This document shows positions 35,974 to 46,439 of a stretch of 64,000 bases of DNA, in pieces (position 1 is the stretch's first letter; the number at the start of each line of letters is the position of its first letter). Below the pieces are notes generated by a model. That model was given only the letters and a program-made list of their open reading frames with translations. It searched no databases and was not told where the DNA came from. Where the stretch lies: the NCBI RefSeq assembly GCF_011762005.1, contig NZ_JAASQU010000002.1, positions 682,001 to 746,000 on the forward strand, given 5' to 3'. The translations under genes were made by a program, and so were the position numbers. The DNA comes from Qipengyuania flava (GTDB taxonomy: Bacteria > Pseudomonadota > Alphaproteobacteria > Sphingomonadales > Sphingomonadaceae).

Positions 35974-37560
35974 CTAGGCGGCGAGCGCATCCTTGACGAA
36001 ATCGGCGCAGCGTTCGCCGATCATGATGCTGGGCGCGTTGGTATTGCCCGACACCAGACGCGGCATGACGCTGGCATCGGCAATATAGAGGCCCTCGATG
36101 CCGCGTGCCTTGAGCGTCGGGTCGACCACCGATGCCTCGTCCCCACCCATGCGGCAGGTGCCAACGGGGTGATAGACCGTATCGGCGCGGTTGCGGATCA
36201 GTTCGTCGAGCGCGGCATCATCGTCGAGATCGATCGGATAACGGTCCTGCGGCTCGTATTTCGCGAGGCTCGGCGATGACGCGATACGGTGCGACAGACG
36301 TACGCCTGCGCGCAAGGTGGCGATATCGCGCTCGTCGTCGAGGAAGTTGGGGTCGATGCGCGGGGCTTGGCGGGCATCGCGTCCATCGAGCCGCACGGTG
36401 CCGCGACTTTCGGGACGCAGCACGCAAGCATGAAGCGAGAAGCCGTGCCCCTTGACCTTGGTGCGACCGTGGTCCTCGAGCATGGCGGGGACGAAATGCC
36501 ATTGCACATCGGGGGCGGGTGCGTCGGGCATGACTGTCCAGAACCCCCCGGCTTCGGCATAGGGTGTGGTCATGATGCCCGTGCGCTTGCGCCGGTGTTC
36601 GATGATCGCCTTGGCCATGCGGACAGTCCCGGCAAGACTGTCGCCGATGAGATCGGTGCTCTCGGTCTGCCAGCTTGAAACGTAGTCGATATGATCCTGC
36701 AGATCGGAGCCGACGGCAGGTTTGTCGACGATCACATCGATACCGTGCTCCTTAAGGTGCTCACCGGGGCCGATGCCCGACAGCATCATGATCTGCGGCG
36801 AATTGAATGCGCCCGCAGAAAGCACCACCGCGCCACGTGCACGGATGGTGCGCTGCTTGTCACCGACAGAATAGGTCACGCCGGTAACCCGACCATCCTC
36901 GATCTCGAGGCGCTGGACGCTGACCCCGATCCGGACATCGAGATTCTTGCTGCCCCGCTTGGGCTCGACATAGGCGCGCGCGGCCGACCAGCGTTCGCCC
37001 TCTTTCTGCGTAACCTGATAGAGGCCGAAACCGGCTTGCTCGGCGCCATTGAAATCGCTGTTGCGGGGGAGCTGCAACTGCGCGGCGGCTTCGACGAATG
37101 CGACACTGCCGGGGTTGGGCCACTTCTGGTCGGAGACCCACAGCGGGCCCGAGCCACCGTGGTGCGGGTCCTCGCCGCGTACATTGTGCTCGGCCCGCTT
37201 GAAATAGGGCAGGACGTCGTCATGGCTCCAGCCCGTACAACCGAGCGCTGCCCAATTGTCATAGTCCCAGTGATTGCCGCGAATATAGATCATCGCGTTG
37301 ATCGCCGATGATCCGCCCAGCCCGCGCCCGCGCGGCTGGTAACCGGTGCGGCCGTTGAGGCCCTTCTGCGGAACCGTCTCGTAGCGATAGTTGGATGATT
37401 GCCGCAAAAACGGCATGAAGCCCGGCGTCTTGACCAGAATGGTGTTATTTCTGGGTCCCGCTTCGAGCAGGCACACGCTCTTGCCCGCTTCGGCAAGCCG
37501 GCCCGCGACCGCGCTGCCCCCGCTACCGCCACCGATTACGATGACATCGAATTCGTCCAT
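35974..37560 (-). CDS. GMC-family FAD oxidoreductase (choline/alcohol dehydrogenase-like)
   Basis: 528-aa flavoprotein. FAD-binding VIVIGGGSGG (7-16) near the N-terminus, the GMC signature GGSSAINAMIYIRGN (about 82-96), the second signature around 250 (GAFNSPQIMMLSGIGPG), and the catalytic His in YHPVGTCRMG followed by GNTNAP near the end. Oxidises a primary alcohol or sterol-like substrate using FAD. No signal peptide. Followed (downstream on the minus strand) by the convergent terminator; upstream partner is a fatty-acid hydroxylase 24 bases away, suggesting one pathway for modified lipids or alcohols. Confidence 0.9.
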   Translation of the reverse strand: MDEFDVIVIGGGSGGSAVAGRLAEAGKSVCLLEAGPRNNTILVKTPGFMPFLRQSSNYRYETVPQKGLNGRTGYQPRGRGLGGSSAINAMIYIRGNHWDYDNWAALGCTGWSHDDVLPYFKRAEHNVRGEDPHHGGSGPLWVSDQKWPNPGSVAFVEAAAQLQLPRNSDFNGAEQAGFGLYQVTQKEGERWSAARAYVEPKRGSKNLDVRIGVSVQRLEIEDGRVTGVTYSVGDKQRTIRARGAVVLSAGAFNSPQIMMLSGIGPGEHLKEHGIDVIVDKPAVGSDLQDHIDYVSSWQTESTDLIGDSLAGTVRMAKAIIEHRRKRTGIMTTPYAEAGGFWTVMPDAPAPDVQWHFVPAMLEDHGRTKVKGHGFSLHACVLRPESRGTVRLDGRDARQAPRIDPNFLDDERDIATLRAGVRLSHRIASSPSLAKYEPQDRYPIDLDDDAALDELIRNRADTVYHPVGTCRMGGDEASVVDPTLKARGIEGLYIADASVMPRLVSGNTNAPSIMIGERCADFVKDALAA

Positions 37561-37584
37561 GATATCTCCTCTCGATTCGAGAGG

Positions 37585-38523
<939 letters not shown>

Positions 38524-38527
38524 GGTG

Positions 38528-38932
38528 TTACTTTCCTAGCGCCTCGATCGCGTCGACCCAAGTCGAAGCGTCGTCGACCTCCAGCCGCGCCGCGCCGTAG
38601 CGCTTTTCCGCGCTGTCGATCACCAGCGCCGCTCCATCGCGATATGCACGGGCGTAGGGCGAGAGGATCCGGCCCGCGAAATGCACGCCATGGGGGCGCA
38701 GCAGCAAGATCCGACCCGCGGCGTCGCGCATGAGCGCGCCATGGCCGTCGCGGTCGAGACTGATCGCGGTGGGGGTGAACCCGCTGACGGCCTCGTCGGC
38801 GGCGACGCGTGCTTCGGCTTCATCGGCCAGTCTCGGACTGGGGCCCAAGCCGAGCCAGAACGCTATCCCTGCCAGCGCCAGTATGGCTACGAGCGAGCCG
38901 AGGAACTGGAGCAGGGCAGGCGGTAAATCCAT
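38528..38932 (-). CDS. small membrane protein of unknown function
   Basis: 134-aa protein with one N-terminal hydrophobic helix (LLQFLGSLVAILALAGIAFWL, residues about 6-26) and a soluble periplasmic or cytoplasmic part with GHGALMRDAAGRILLLRPHGVHFAGR. It is the first gene of the minus-strand unit and its stop is 4 bases upstream of the hydroxylase start. I do not recognise a family. It may help the hydroxylase, but nothing shows this directly. Confidence 0.6.
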   Translation of the reverse strand: MDLPPALLQFLGSLVAILALAGIAFWLGLGPSPRLADEAEARVAADEAVSGFTPTAISLDRDGHGALMRDAAGRILLLRPHGVHFAGRILSPYARAYRDGAALVIDSAEKRYGAARLEVDDASTWVDAIEALGK

Positions 38933-38993
38933 GGCGCAGTGGATTGGCACGAACCGCGCTTTCCGGCAAGTTGCTGACAACAGGGAGCAGTAT

Positions 38994-40415
38994 ATGAAAC
39001 TCATCGCCATTCTCGCCGCCGGTTCGGCGTTCATCGCCATGCCGGCAATTGCGCAGTCCACCGACCCGATCGCAGCGGTCGAAGCGCAGGAAAAGCGAAC
39101 CTCGCGCGTCGCGCGGCAGATCTGGGACTTTGCCGAGCTCGGCTATCTCGAGACCCGTTCGAGCGGTCTGTTGGTCGATGAATTGCAGCGCGAAGGTTTT
39201 ACCATCCGCGCTGGCGTAGCGGATATCCCTACCGCATTCGTTGCCGAATGGGGCGAGGGAGGACCGGTCATCGGCCTGCTTGCCGAATTCGATGCGCTGC
39301 CGGGGATCACCCAATCGGCTGCTTCCACGCGTGACCCGGTGGACGGCAAGCACGCCGGCCATGCCTGCGGCCACAACCTTTTCGGCGCGGGTTCGCTCAG
39401 CGCAGCGATTGCCATTCGCAACTGGCTCGAAGCTACCGGAACGCCGGGACGCGTCCGCCTATATGGCACTCCCGCGGAAGAGGGGGGGTCGGGCAAGGTC
39501 TATATGGCACGTGCGGGCCTGTTCGACGATGCAGATTTCGTAATCGACTGGCATCCTGCGGATCGCAATTCGGCCGCTGCGCGCAAGAGCCTGGCCAATC
39601 GCTCGGGCAAGTTTCGCTTTCGCGGCGTTTCGGCGCATGCGGCGGGTGCGCCCGAGCGCGGCCGTTCGGCGCTCGACGGGGTCGAGGCGATGAACATGAT
39701 GGTCAACATGATGCGCGAGCATACGACGATGGACACGCGCATCCATTACGTCATCACCAGTGGCGGGGCGGCGCCCAATGTCGTGCCCGATTTCGCCGAG
39801 GTCTTCTATTACGTGCGCCATTCGGAGGCCGATGAAGTCCGGGCGCTGTGGCCGCGGCTCGAAGCGGCAGCGAAGGGCGCCGCAATGGGCACGGGTACGC
39901 AGGTCGATTGGGAAATCATCCACGGCAACAATCCCACGCTCCCGCTCGAATCGCTGCAGATGATGATGGATGAGAAATTGCGGCAGCTTGCGCCGATCGA
40001 GTACACCGCCGAAGAGCTCGCCTGGGCTGCAAGCATTCGTGAAAGCTTCGGGGGCGAAGCCCCGCCGCTGGCGCAGTCCAGCGAGGTGGAGGACTATGCC
40101 GTATTGACCGGCTATGGCTCTACCGATGTCGGCGACGTCAGCCGCGCGGTGCCGACGGTCAGCGTCCGCACCGCGACCTGGGTTCCCGGTACCGCGGCGC
40201 ATAGCTGGCAGGCGGTTGCCGCAAGCGGACACAGTTACGGGGCGAAAGGCACGCAGCATGCCGCCAAGGCGATGATCCTTGCAGCGGTCGAACTTTATAC
40301 CAACCCCCGATTGCGCGAACGGGCCAAGGCGGAATTCACTGCCGCGCGGGGAGAGGATTACGTTTACGAATCGCTATTGGGTGACCGTGATCCGCCGCTC
40401 GACTATCGGCGCTGA
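38994..40415 (+). CDS. exported M20-family metallopeptidase / amidohydrolase
   Basis: 473-aa exported enzyme with signal peptide ending MPAIAQ. M20 zinc sites: HACGH (123-127), Asp in LAEFDALPG (97-105), PAEEGGSG (160-167) and the later HPADRNSAAA region. The family hydrolyses N-acyl or amidohydrolase-type bonds, including p-aminobenzoyl-glutamate (AbgB-like) and N-acyl amino acids; the exact substrate is not known. It starts 61 bases downstream of the divergent small membrane protein and ends convergent with a rhodanese-like gene. Confidence 0.8.
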   Translation: MKLIAILAAGSAFIAMPAIAQSTDPIAAVEAQEKRTSRVARQIWDFAELGYLETRSSGLLVDELQREGFTIRAGVADIPTAFVAEWGEGGPVIGLLAEFDALPGITQSAASTRDPVDGKHAGHACGHNLFGAGSLSAAIAIRNWLEATGTPGRVRLYGTPAEEGGSGKVYMARAGLFDDADFVIDWHPADRNSAAARKSLANRSGKFRFRGVSAHAAGAPERGRSALDGVEAMNMMVNMMREHTTMDTRIHYVITSGGAAPNVVPDFAEVFYYVRHSEADEVRALWPRLEAAAKGAAMGTGTQVDWEIIHGNNPTLPLESLQMMMDEKLRQLAPIEYTAEELAWAASIRESFGGEAPPLAQSSEVEDYAVLTGYGSTDVGDVSRAVPTVSVRTATWVPGTAAHSWQAVAASGHSYGAKGTQHAAKAMILAAVELYTNPRLRERAKAEFTAARGEDYVYESLLGDRDPPLDYRR

Positions 40416-40856
40416 TCAGTCTTTGGCGCGCGCGGCAAACATATCCATTGCGGGGCGCACCGGCGCCACGTCGTAACCGGCTTCTGCGGCGGCTTCGGCG
40501 ATGCTGTCCGGACTGCCGCCGCCGCGCGCCTGCGCCAGTGACCACAGCAGTGTCGAACGCGTGCCCGAGCGGCAGTAACCCAGCACGGGACCCTGGCTCG
40601 CTGCCAATGCTTCCTGCAGCTTCTCCACCTGCGGTTCGCTGAACCCGGCGCTGCCGATCGGAATGGCGAGATAGTCCATCCCGGCAGCGCGGGTGGCGGT
40701 TTCGATATCGGCACCGGCAGGCTGATCGGGCGCTTCGCCGTCAGGACGGTTGTTGATCACCAGTGCGATACCCATCGCCGCCGCTTCGGACACCTCTTTC
40801 GGGTTGATCTGCGGGCTGGCGTAGAAGTCGTCCGATAGTTTGCGAAATTCGCTCAT
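40416..40856 (-). CDS. rhodanese-like sulfurtransferase (TIGR01244/DUF442 family)
   Basis: 146-aa cytoplasmic protein. The active-site loop is YCRSGTRS, with Cys95 and Arg100, the CRxGxR arrangement of rhodanese and cysteine-phosphatase-like folds. The family is known from the sulfur-handling part of some metallo-beta-lactamase and sulfide oxidation proteins. It is translationally linked to terC: the terC stop TGA overlaps this start codon (an in-frame GTG one codon upstream is also possible). Confidence 0.8.
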   Translation of the reverse strand: MSEFRKLSDDFYASPQINPKEVSEAAAMGIALVINNRPDGEAPDQPAGADIETATRAAGMDYLAIPIGSAGFSEPQVEKLQEALAASQGPVLGYCRSGTRSTLLWSLAQARGGGSPDSIAEAAAEAGYDVAPVRPAMDMFAARAKD

Positions 40857-41668
40857 CACACCGTCTCCCGGTTAAATGCAAGCTTGTCGCTGCGACGCTT
40901 GCGCTGGATGATGTTGAGAATTTCCACGCCGACCGAAAAGCCCATCGCGGCATAGATATAGCCTTTGGGCACATGGAAGCCGAAGCCGTCTGCGATCAGC
41001 ACCAGCCCGATCATGACGAGGAATGCCAGCGCCAGCATTACCAGCGTGGGGTTCTTCTCGATGAACTTCGCCAGCGGATCGGCAGCGACCATCATGATTC
41101 CCACGGTGATGACCACCGCGGCCACCATGATCGGAATCTCGTCGGTCATGCCGACTGCGGTGAGGATCGAGTCGACCGAAAAGACGATGTCGATCGCGAC
41201 GATTTGCGCGATCACCGCGCCGAAGGTTGCCTTGGCCGCATCGGCGACGCCGGGGGTCTTGTCGAGCAAATCGCCCGAATCGTCCTCGGGCTCCATCGAG
41301 TGATGGATCTCCTTGGTCGCCTTCCACAGCAGGAAGAGGCCGCCGGTGAGGAGGATCAGGTCGCGTCCCGAGAACGCGGTCTCGAAGCTGGGCTTGCCAT
41401 ATTCGTTGGGTGCCCCGACCAGCCCCAGATCGAACAGCGGCGCCTGCAACGTCACCAGCCAGCCGATCAGCATCAGCAATCCGATCCGCATGATCAACGC
41501 CAACGCCAGCCCGATTCGCCGGGCGCGCTGCTGTTGGTGCTCGGGCAGCTTGTTCGAAAGGATGGCGATGAAGATCAGATTGTCGACGCCGAGAACGACC
41601 TCGAGTGCGATCAAGGTGAGCAGAGCAAGCCAGGCGGCCGGATCCGAGAATAGCGCGATAAGGTCCAT
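40856..41668 (-). CDS. TerC-family integral membrane protein
   Basis: 270-aa membrane protein with about 7 helices. TerC family blocks are visible: LEVVLGVDNLIFIAIL near 20-35 with its conserved Asp, and AQIVAIDIVFSVDSILTAVGM with the second Asp. Family members are linked to metal efflux or manganese export, and the original name refers to tellurium resistance. Start at the ATG giving MDLIALFSD; the earlier ATG would add a non-conserved extension. Forms an operon with the rhodanese-like gene. Confidence 0.85.
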   Translation of the reverse strand: MDLIALFSDPAAWLALLTLIALEVVLGVDNLIFIAILSNKLPEHQQQRARRIGLALALIMRIGLLMLIGWLVTLQAPLFDLGLVGAPNEYGKPSFETAFSGRDLILLTGGLFLLWKATKEIHHSMEPEDDSGDLLDKTPGVADAAKATFGAVIAQIVAIDIVFSVDSILTAVGMTDEIPIMVAAVVITVGIMMVAADPLAKFIEKNPTLVMLALAFLVMIGLVLIADGFGFHVPKGYIYAAMGFSVGVEILNIIQRKRRSDKLAFNRETV

Positions 41669-41914
41669 GGATCGCTCTGTGCCCAAGCACTTCGCTGCAT
41701 TCAAGCTATCATTCGCCCATTCTATACTATGCGAAAATGTCACATTTCTGGGCTTTGCTGACAGTTGCAGCTAAATCATTCGCTCATAGCCATCTTTCGC
41801 GCTATGACGGATGAGTGAGGGTGGGTTTCGTGCCTGTCCACGCCGATGCGGAACGCAGTTCTTCGCTCAGGCGGCTATCGATACGGGACTGCACGACAAG
41901 GTATTGTTCGAGTT

Positions 41915-42664
41915 ATGGGTTACGACAGAGGGCGCCGCCGCGGACGGGACAAGCGCGACGGTTTCGGTGAAGACGGCATGGACAATTTCGGCGGGCCCCC
42001 GTCCGACTTTGCTCCGCACGAGGCATTCCAGAACGATCGGTTCGGCGGCGGCAACGACCGTGGCGGTTTCGGCGGCGGCGGTAATCGCGGTGGCGGTTTC
42101 GGCGGCGGTAACCGCGGCGGCGGCGGCGGTGGCGGCGGCTTCAACCGCATGCCCGCCCAGGTCGTTGGCACGGGCAAGGGTGCAGTCAAGTTCTTCAACA
42201 GCCAGAAGGGCTTCGGCTTCATCCAGCAGGAAGGCGGCGGTGAAGACGTCTTCGTTCACATCAGCGCAGTCGAGCGTGCCGGCCTTGAAGGCCTCGCCGA
42301 AGGGCAGGAACTGGAATTCAACCTCGTCGATCGTGGCGGCAAGGTATCGGCGCAGGATCTGCAGGTTGTCGGCGACGTCATCCCTGTGGAATCGCGCGGT
42401 GGTGACCGCGGCGAGGCGGGCGGCGCTCCGCGCCGCGAACTGACGGGCGAAAAGGCCACCGGTACGGTCAAGTTCTTCAACTCGATGAAGGGTTTCGGCT
42501 TCTTGACGCGCGACGACGGCCAGCCCGATGCCTTTGTGCACATCAGTGCAGTCGAGCGTTCGGGTCTTGCCGGCATCAACGAGGGCGAACGCTACGAATT
42601 CGACCTCGAAGTCGACCGACGCGGCAAATACTCGGCGGTCAACCTCGTACCCGCTCAGGGGTGA
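41915..42664 (+). CDS. double cold-shock domain protein with N-terminal RGG region
   Basis: 249 aa. Residues 40-80 are a Gly/Arg-rich low-complexity tract ([15 protein letters not shown] repeats), then two cold-shock domains at about 84-153 and 180-246. Each has the RNA-binding motifs: KGFGFI with DVFVHI in the first, KGFGFL with DAFVHI in the second. Such proteins bind single-stranded RNA/DNA and melt structure; the RGG tract is unusual and could drive binding or condensation. The upstream 246 bases are AT-richer than average and may hold a cold-responsive leader. Strong terminator follows. Confidence 0.9.
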   Translation: MGYDRGRRRGRDKRDGFGEDGMDNFGGPPSDFAPHEAFQNDRFGGGNDRGGFGGGGNRGGGFGGGNRGGGGGGGGFNRMPAQVVGTGKGAVKFFNSQKGFGFIQQEGGGEDVFVHISAVERAGLEGLAEGQELEFNLVDRGGKVSAQDLQVVGDVIPVESRGGDRGEAGGAPRRELTGEKATGTVKFFNSMKGFGFLTRDDGQPDAFVHISAVERSGLAGINEGERYEFDLEVDRRGKYSAVNLVPAQG

Positions 42665-42730
42665 GGAACGCGCCTCGCGCAATCCGGTTTGACCCGGGCT
42701 GCGAGACGCAATAGATCGCTGACAAACACG

Positions 42731-42762
42731 CAAATGGCGGTTCCTTGCGGGACCGCCATTTG
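42731..42762 (+). terminator. terminator after the cold-shock protein gene
   Basis: CAAATGGCGGT (42731-42741) pairs perfectly with ACCGCCATTTG (42752-42762); three more pairs close to a TTGC tetraloop. Followed by TCTTTC, a weak U-tract, so this is likely a terminator or stability hairpin. Confidence 0.7.
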
Positions 42763-42809
42763 TCTTTCACCCGAGATAGCACCCGCAACGAGGTGCCGCT
42801 GGAGGACCC

Positions 42810-43997
42810 ATGTCGATTACGCCGCTGATGCCCGTCTATCCCCGCTGCGGGGTGCGCCCGGTCAAGGGTGAGCATTGCCATCTGATCGACGAAGACGGCA
42901 CGCGCTATCTCGACTTCGCCAGCGGTATCGCGGTCAACCTGCTGGGACACAGCCATGCCGGGCTGATCGGGGCGATCCAGCGCCAGGCCGAGACGCTGAT
43001 GCATGTTTCCAATCTCTACGGCAGCCCGCAGGGTGAAGAGCTTGCCCGGATGCTGGTCGACAAGACTTTCGCGGATACGGTGTTCTTCACCAATTCGGGC
43101 GCAGAGGCGGTAGAGGCAGCGATCAAGACCGCGCGTGCCTACCACCAGCACGATGGGGGGGATGCGAAGCGGACCGAACTGATCACCTTCACCAACGCCT
43201 TCCACGGTCGCACGATGGCCACGATCAGTGCATCGAACCAGGAAAAGATGCACAAGGGCTTCATGCCGCTGCTCGGTGGCTTCCAATATGCCGAGTTCGA
43301 CAATCTGGACCACGCCAAATCGCTGATGAGCGAGAAGACCGCAGGCTTCCTTGTCGAGCCCATCCAGGGTGAGGGCGGTATACGTCCCGGCAGCGAGGAA
43401 TTCATTCGCGGCCTGCGCCAGCTGGCTGACGAAAACGATCTGATGCTCGTGTTCGACGAGGTCCAATGCGGCGTTGCGCGCACGGGTAAGCTCTACGCCT
43501 ACGAACACTACGGCATCGAGCCCGATATCATGGCCACGGCCAAGGGCATCGGTGGCGGCTTCCCGCTCGGCGCATGCCTCGCCACCGAGAAGGCGGCGCG
43601 CGGAATGGGCTTCGGCACGCATGGCTCGACCTATGGCGGCAATCCGCTCGCGATGGCTGCCGGCAAGGCGGTGATGGATGCGGTCGCGAACGACGAATTC
43701 CTCGCCGAAGTGACCGAGAAAGGCGATCGTCTGCGCAGCCGCCTCGAACAGTTCATCGGCAACTATCCCGAACTGTTCGAACTGGTTCGCGGCAAAGGCT
43801 TGATGCTGGGGATCAAGATGAAGGTCGAGAGCCGGCCCTTCTTCGTTCACCTGCGCGACAACCACCAGTTGCTCACCGTTGCAGCGGGCGACAACACGCT
43901 GCGCGTCCTGCCGCCACTCGTGGCCGACGATGCGGAATTCGACGAATTCTTCGACAAGCTTTCGGCTGGCGCCGCGAGCTACGATCCGGCCAGCTGA
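42810..43997 (+). CDS. argD: acetylornithine aminotransferase
   Basis: 395-aa PLP enzyme of arginine biosynthesis, converting N-acetylglutamate semialdehyde to N-acetylornithine. PLP lysine in [11 protein letters not shown] near 243, PLP-phosphate site [12 protein letters not shown] near 98, and the family motif [16 protein letters not shown]. The next gene is argF, 14 bases downstream, giving an argD-argF pair. The ATG is directly preceded by GGAGG. Confidence 0.93.
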   Translation: MSITPLMPVYPRCGVRPVKGEHCHLIDEDGTRYLDFASGIAVNLLGHSHAGLIGAIQRQAETLMHVSNLYGSPQGEELARMLVDKTFADTVFFTNSGAEAVEAAIKTARAYHQHDGGDAKRTELITFTNAFHGRTMATISASNQEKMHKGFMPLLGGFQYAEFDNLDHAKSLMSEKTAGFLVEPIQGEGGIRPGSEEFIRGLRQLADENDLMLVFDEVQCGVARTGKLYAYEHYGIEPDIMATAKGIGGGFPLGACLATEKAARGMGFGTHGSTYGGNPLAMAAGKAVMDAVANDEFLAEVTEKGDRLRSRLEQFIGNYPELFELVRGKGLMLGIKMKVESRPFFVHLRDNHQLLTVAAGDNTLRVLPPLVADDAEFDEFFDKLSAGAASYDPAS

Positions 43998-44011
43998 TCA
44001 GGAGCGCGATG

Positions 44012-44935
44012 ATGCGGCATTTCCTCGACCTTTCGGACGCCGGCGGGGACGCGGTCGCCGCCATGATCAACGATGCGCAGGATCGGAAGGGCGCGCGCGC
44101 CGACTGGCCCAAGGGTCAGCCGGATAGCGATGCGCCGCTCGCCGGCCACGTGCTGGGGATGATCTTCGAAAAGAACTCGACCCGCACCCGGGTCAGTTTC
44201 GACATCGCGATGCGTCAACTTGGCGGCAGCGCATTGATCCTCGATTCCGGAACCAGCCAGCTGGGAAGGGGCGAAAGCATCGCCGATACCGCGCGTGTGC
44301 TCAGCCGGATGGTCGACGCGATCATGATCCGTACAGATGATCACGAAAAGGCGCTCGAGATGGCACGCCATGCCAGCGTCCCTGTCATCAACGGACTGAC
44401 CGATCGCTCGCACCCGTGCCAGATCGTCGCCGATCTTCTAACCGTCATCGAGCACGGCAAGGAATTGCCGGGTCTCGAGCTGGCGTGGCTCGGTGACGGG
44501 AACAACGTGCTCCACTCGGTTCTCGAGGCAGCGGCGCTGATGAAGTTCAACGTCCGCATCGGGACACCGAAGGGCTACGAACCCGAAGTCGAATTCGTCG
44601 AGATGGCGCGCGCGGCGGGTTCAATCGTCACGCTGACCAACGACGCCGAAGAAGCGATCGCTGGAGCTGATGTCGTGGTGACCGATACCTGGGTTTCCAT
44701 GGGCCAGGACCATGCCCGCGAAAAGCTTGCGGCCATGGCCCCCTTCCAGGTTTCGCAGCGGCTGATGAGCGGCGCCAAGCCGGATGCGAAATTTCTCCAC
44801 TGCCTCCCCGCCCATGTCGGTGACGAAGTAACGGAAGAGGTCTTCGAAGGTCCGCAATCGGTGGTCTTCGACGAAGCGGAGAATCGCATTCACGCTCAGA
44901 AGTCGGTTTTGTTGTGGTGTTTCGACAAAATCTGA
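44012..44935 (+). CDS. argF: ornithine carbamoyltransferase
   Basis: 307-aa enzyme joining carbamoyl phosphate and ornithine to citrulline. Carbamoyl-phosphate site STRTR (56-60), HPCQ near 138, ornithine site around DVVVTDTW and SMGQD, and HCLP near 268. Two adjacent ATGs are possible; the second has the better spacing from AGGAG (7 bases). Next gene hslO starts 43 bases later. Confidence 0.93.
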   Translation: MRHFLDLSDAGGDAVAAMINDAQDRKGARADWPKGQPDSDAPLAGHVLGMIFEKNSTRTRVSFDIAMRQLGGSALILDSGTSQLGRGESIADTARVLSRMVDAIMIRTDDHEKALEMARHASVPVINGLTDRSHPCQIVADLLTVIEHGKELPGLELAWLGDGNNVLHSVLEAAALMKFNVRIGTPKGYEPEVEFVEMARAAGSIVTLTNDAEEAIAGADVVVTDTWVSMGQDHAREKLAAMAPFQVSQRLMSGAKPDAKFLHCLPAHVGDEVTEEVFEGPQSVVFDEAENRIHAQKSVLLWCFDKI

Positions 44936-44978
44936 CAGCGCCTCGCGGACTCTAACATTTTGCGCGTTGACGCCCCAT

Positions 44979-45893
44979 ATGGCGCGAATGACTGCTACAC
45001 CCGAAACCACCGCGGAAACCTATTCCGGCCGCCTGCTTGCGTTCACGATCCCCGCGCGCCATGCGCGGGGCCGTATAGTGCGACTTGACGAGACGCTCGA
45101 TACCATCCTCGCGGCGCATGATTATCCGGCCCCCATCACCCATCTGCTTGGTGAAGCGCTCGTGCTGGCGGTGCTGATGGGCGGGCTCGTCAAGGATGAT
45201 GGTTCGCAGGTGACCCTGCAGGCGCAGACCGAAAGCGGAGCGGTCAACCTGCTCGTTTGCGACTACAAGGGCGGCAAGCTGCGCGGATATGTCGACTTCG
45301 ATGAGGCCAAGCTAGCCGAACTGGGCGCCAATCCTTCGCTCTTCGCATTGTTCGGCAAGGGCTATCTCGCCATCACTTTCGATATTGCCGGCGGCCAAGG
45401 ACGCTATCAGGGAATTGTTCCGCTCGAAGGCGACAGCCTGACCGAAGCCTGCGAGCGCTATTTCTATCAGTCCGAACAGGTGCCCACGCTTATTCGCTGC
45501 GCCGTGCGTTCCGACGGATCTGGTGTACAGGCCGCGGGCCTGCTGGTGCAGCACCTGCCCGAGGGGGAAGAGGGGCGCGAACGGCTGCATGCCAAGCTCG
45601 ACCATCCCGAGTGGGAGCATGTCGCAATCATTGCAGGCTCGCTGCGGCACGAGGAGTTGCTCGATGCCAAGCTGTCGCTCGAGGCGATTGCGTGGCGCCT
45701 GTTCCACGAAGAGGACGAAATCCGCATCGAACACGGCGCGGCGATCTCGCGCGGTTGCCGCTGCTCGGTAGCGCACTATCGCGATGTGCTTTCACGCTTT
45801 CCCGAAGAACAACGGGCAGGAATGCGTGATGACGCCGGAATCGTCTTCGTCGATTGCGCATTCTGCTCGAAACAGTTCGGCATCGAAGTCTGA
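44979..45893 (+). CDS. hslO: 33 kDa chaperonin Hsp33
   Basis: 304-aa redox-activated chaperone that holds unfolded proteins during oxidative stress. The C-terminal zinc site is complete: CRC...SVAHY and DCAFCSKQF give the four cysteines that release zinc and form disulfides on oxidation. N-terminal regions LLGEALVLAVLMGGLVKDDG and ETLDTILAAHDYP are typical. Start chosen at MARMTATPE; a TTG 12 bases upstream and an ATG 9 bases downstream are alternatives. No strong Shine-Dalgarno. Confidence 0.9.
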   Translation: MARMTATPETTAETYSGRLLAFTIPARHARGRIVRLDETLDTILAAHDYPAPITHLLGEALVLAVLMGGLVKDDGSQVTLQAQTESGAVNLLVCDYKGGKLRGYVDFDEAKLAELGANPSLFALFGKGYLAITFDIAGGQGRYQGIVPLEGDSLTEACERYFYQSEQVPTLIRCAVRSDGSGVQAAGLLVQHLPEGEEGRERLHAKLDHPEWEHVAIIAGSLRHEELLDAKLSLEAIAWRLFHEEDEIRIEHGAAISRGCRCSVAHYRDVLSRFPEEQRAGMRDDAGIVFVDCAFCSKQFGIEV

Positions 45894-45993
45894 TGCGTGT
45901 GTCGTTGTTTTACAACGGTTCAGCGTGATTGTGCTGTAATTGACGGCGAATCACGGGCGCGTCTGGTTTCACGGACGAAAGGTCACATCAGCT

Positions 45994-46395
45994 ATGGCTC
46001 GTAATCGGGCATTTCTAACTGCGGCGTTTGGCGCCCCGCTTGCAATTCTCGCAGCCCCCGTGGTGGCGCAGGCTTCGCTGGCCATGCTTGACAGCCTCGA
46101 CAAGGGTGGCTGGGAGCTGCGGTTCCGCGACGGTGCGACCGCGCGCAAACTGTGCGTGCGCAGCGGCCGCGAGCTTATCCAGCTTCGCCACTCCGGCGAG
46201 AATTGCAATCGCTTCGTCGTCCAGGACAGCGCAGACGAGATCACCGTTCAGTATACCTGCCGCGGTAATGGCTACGGGCGCACGCATATTCGCAAGGAAT
46301 CGACTTCGCTGATCCAGATGGACAGCCAAGGGATTGCGGGGGGAAAGCCCTTCCAGTTCACTGCCGAAGCCCGGCGAACCGGCAGCTGCGACTGA
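45994..46395 (+). CDS. secreted cysteine-containing protein, DUF3617-like
   Basis: 133-aa exported protein: signal peptide ending PVVAQA, then GGWELRFRDG and a set of four cysteines (CVRSG, GENCNRFV, YTCRGNG, RTGSCD) arranged like DUF3617 proteins, which are common and poorly understood in Sphingomonadales. The start chosen is the ATG before the signal peptide, with AAAGG 11 bases upstream; the longer frame from 45940 lacks a Shine-Dalgarno. Function unknown. Confidence 0.6.
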   Translation: MARNRAFLTAAFGAPLAILAAPVVAQASLAMLDSLDKGGWELRFRDGATARKLCVRSGRELIQLRHSGENCNRFVVQDSADEITVQYTCRGNGYGRTHIRKESTSLIQMDSQGIAGGKPFQFTAEARRTGSCD

Positions 46396-46439
46396 GCGAT
46401 CGGCTTGCAGACCAACGGCATCCTGCCTAGCGGGGCTGC

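Noticed and set aside
42040..42160. Short GGC/GGN repeats that resemble a tandem array
   Set aside because: They encode the glycine-rich RGG tract of the cold-shock protein and are irregular; no CRISPR-like spacer structure.
45905..45919. Small palindrome CGTTGT-TTT-ACAACG after hslO
   Set aside because: Only six A/T-containing pairs and no U-tract, too weak to call a terminator.
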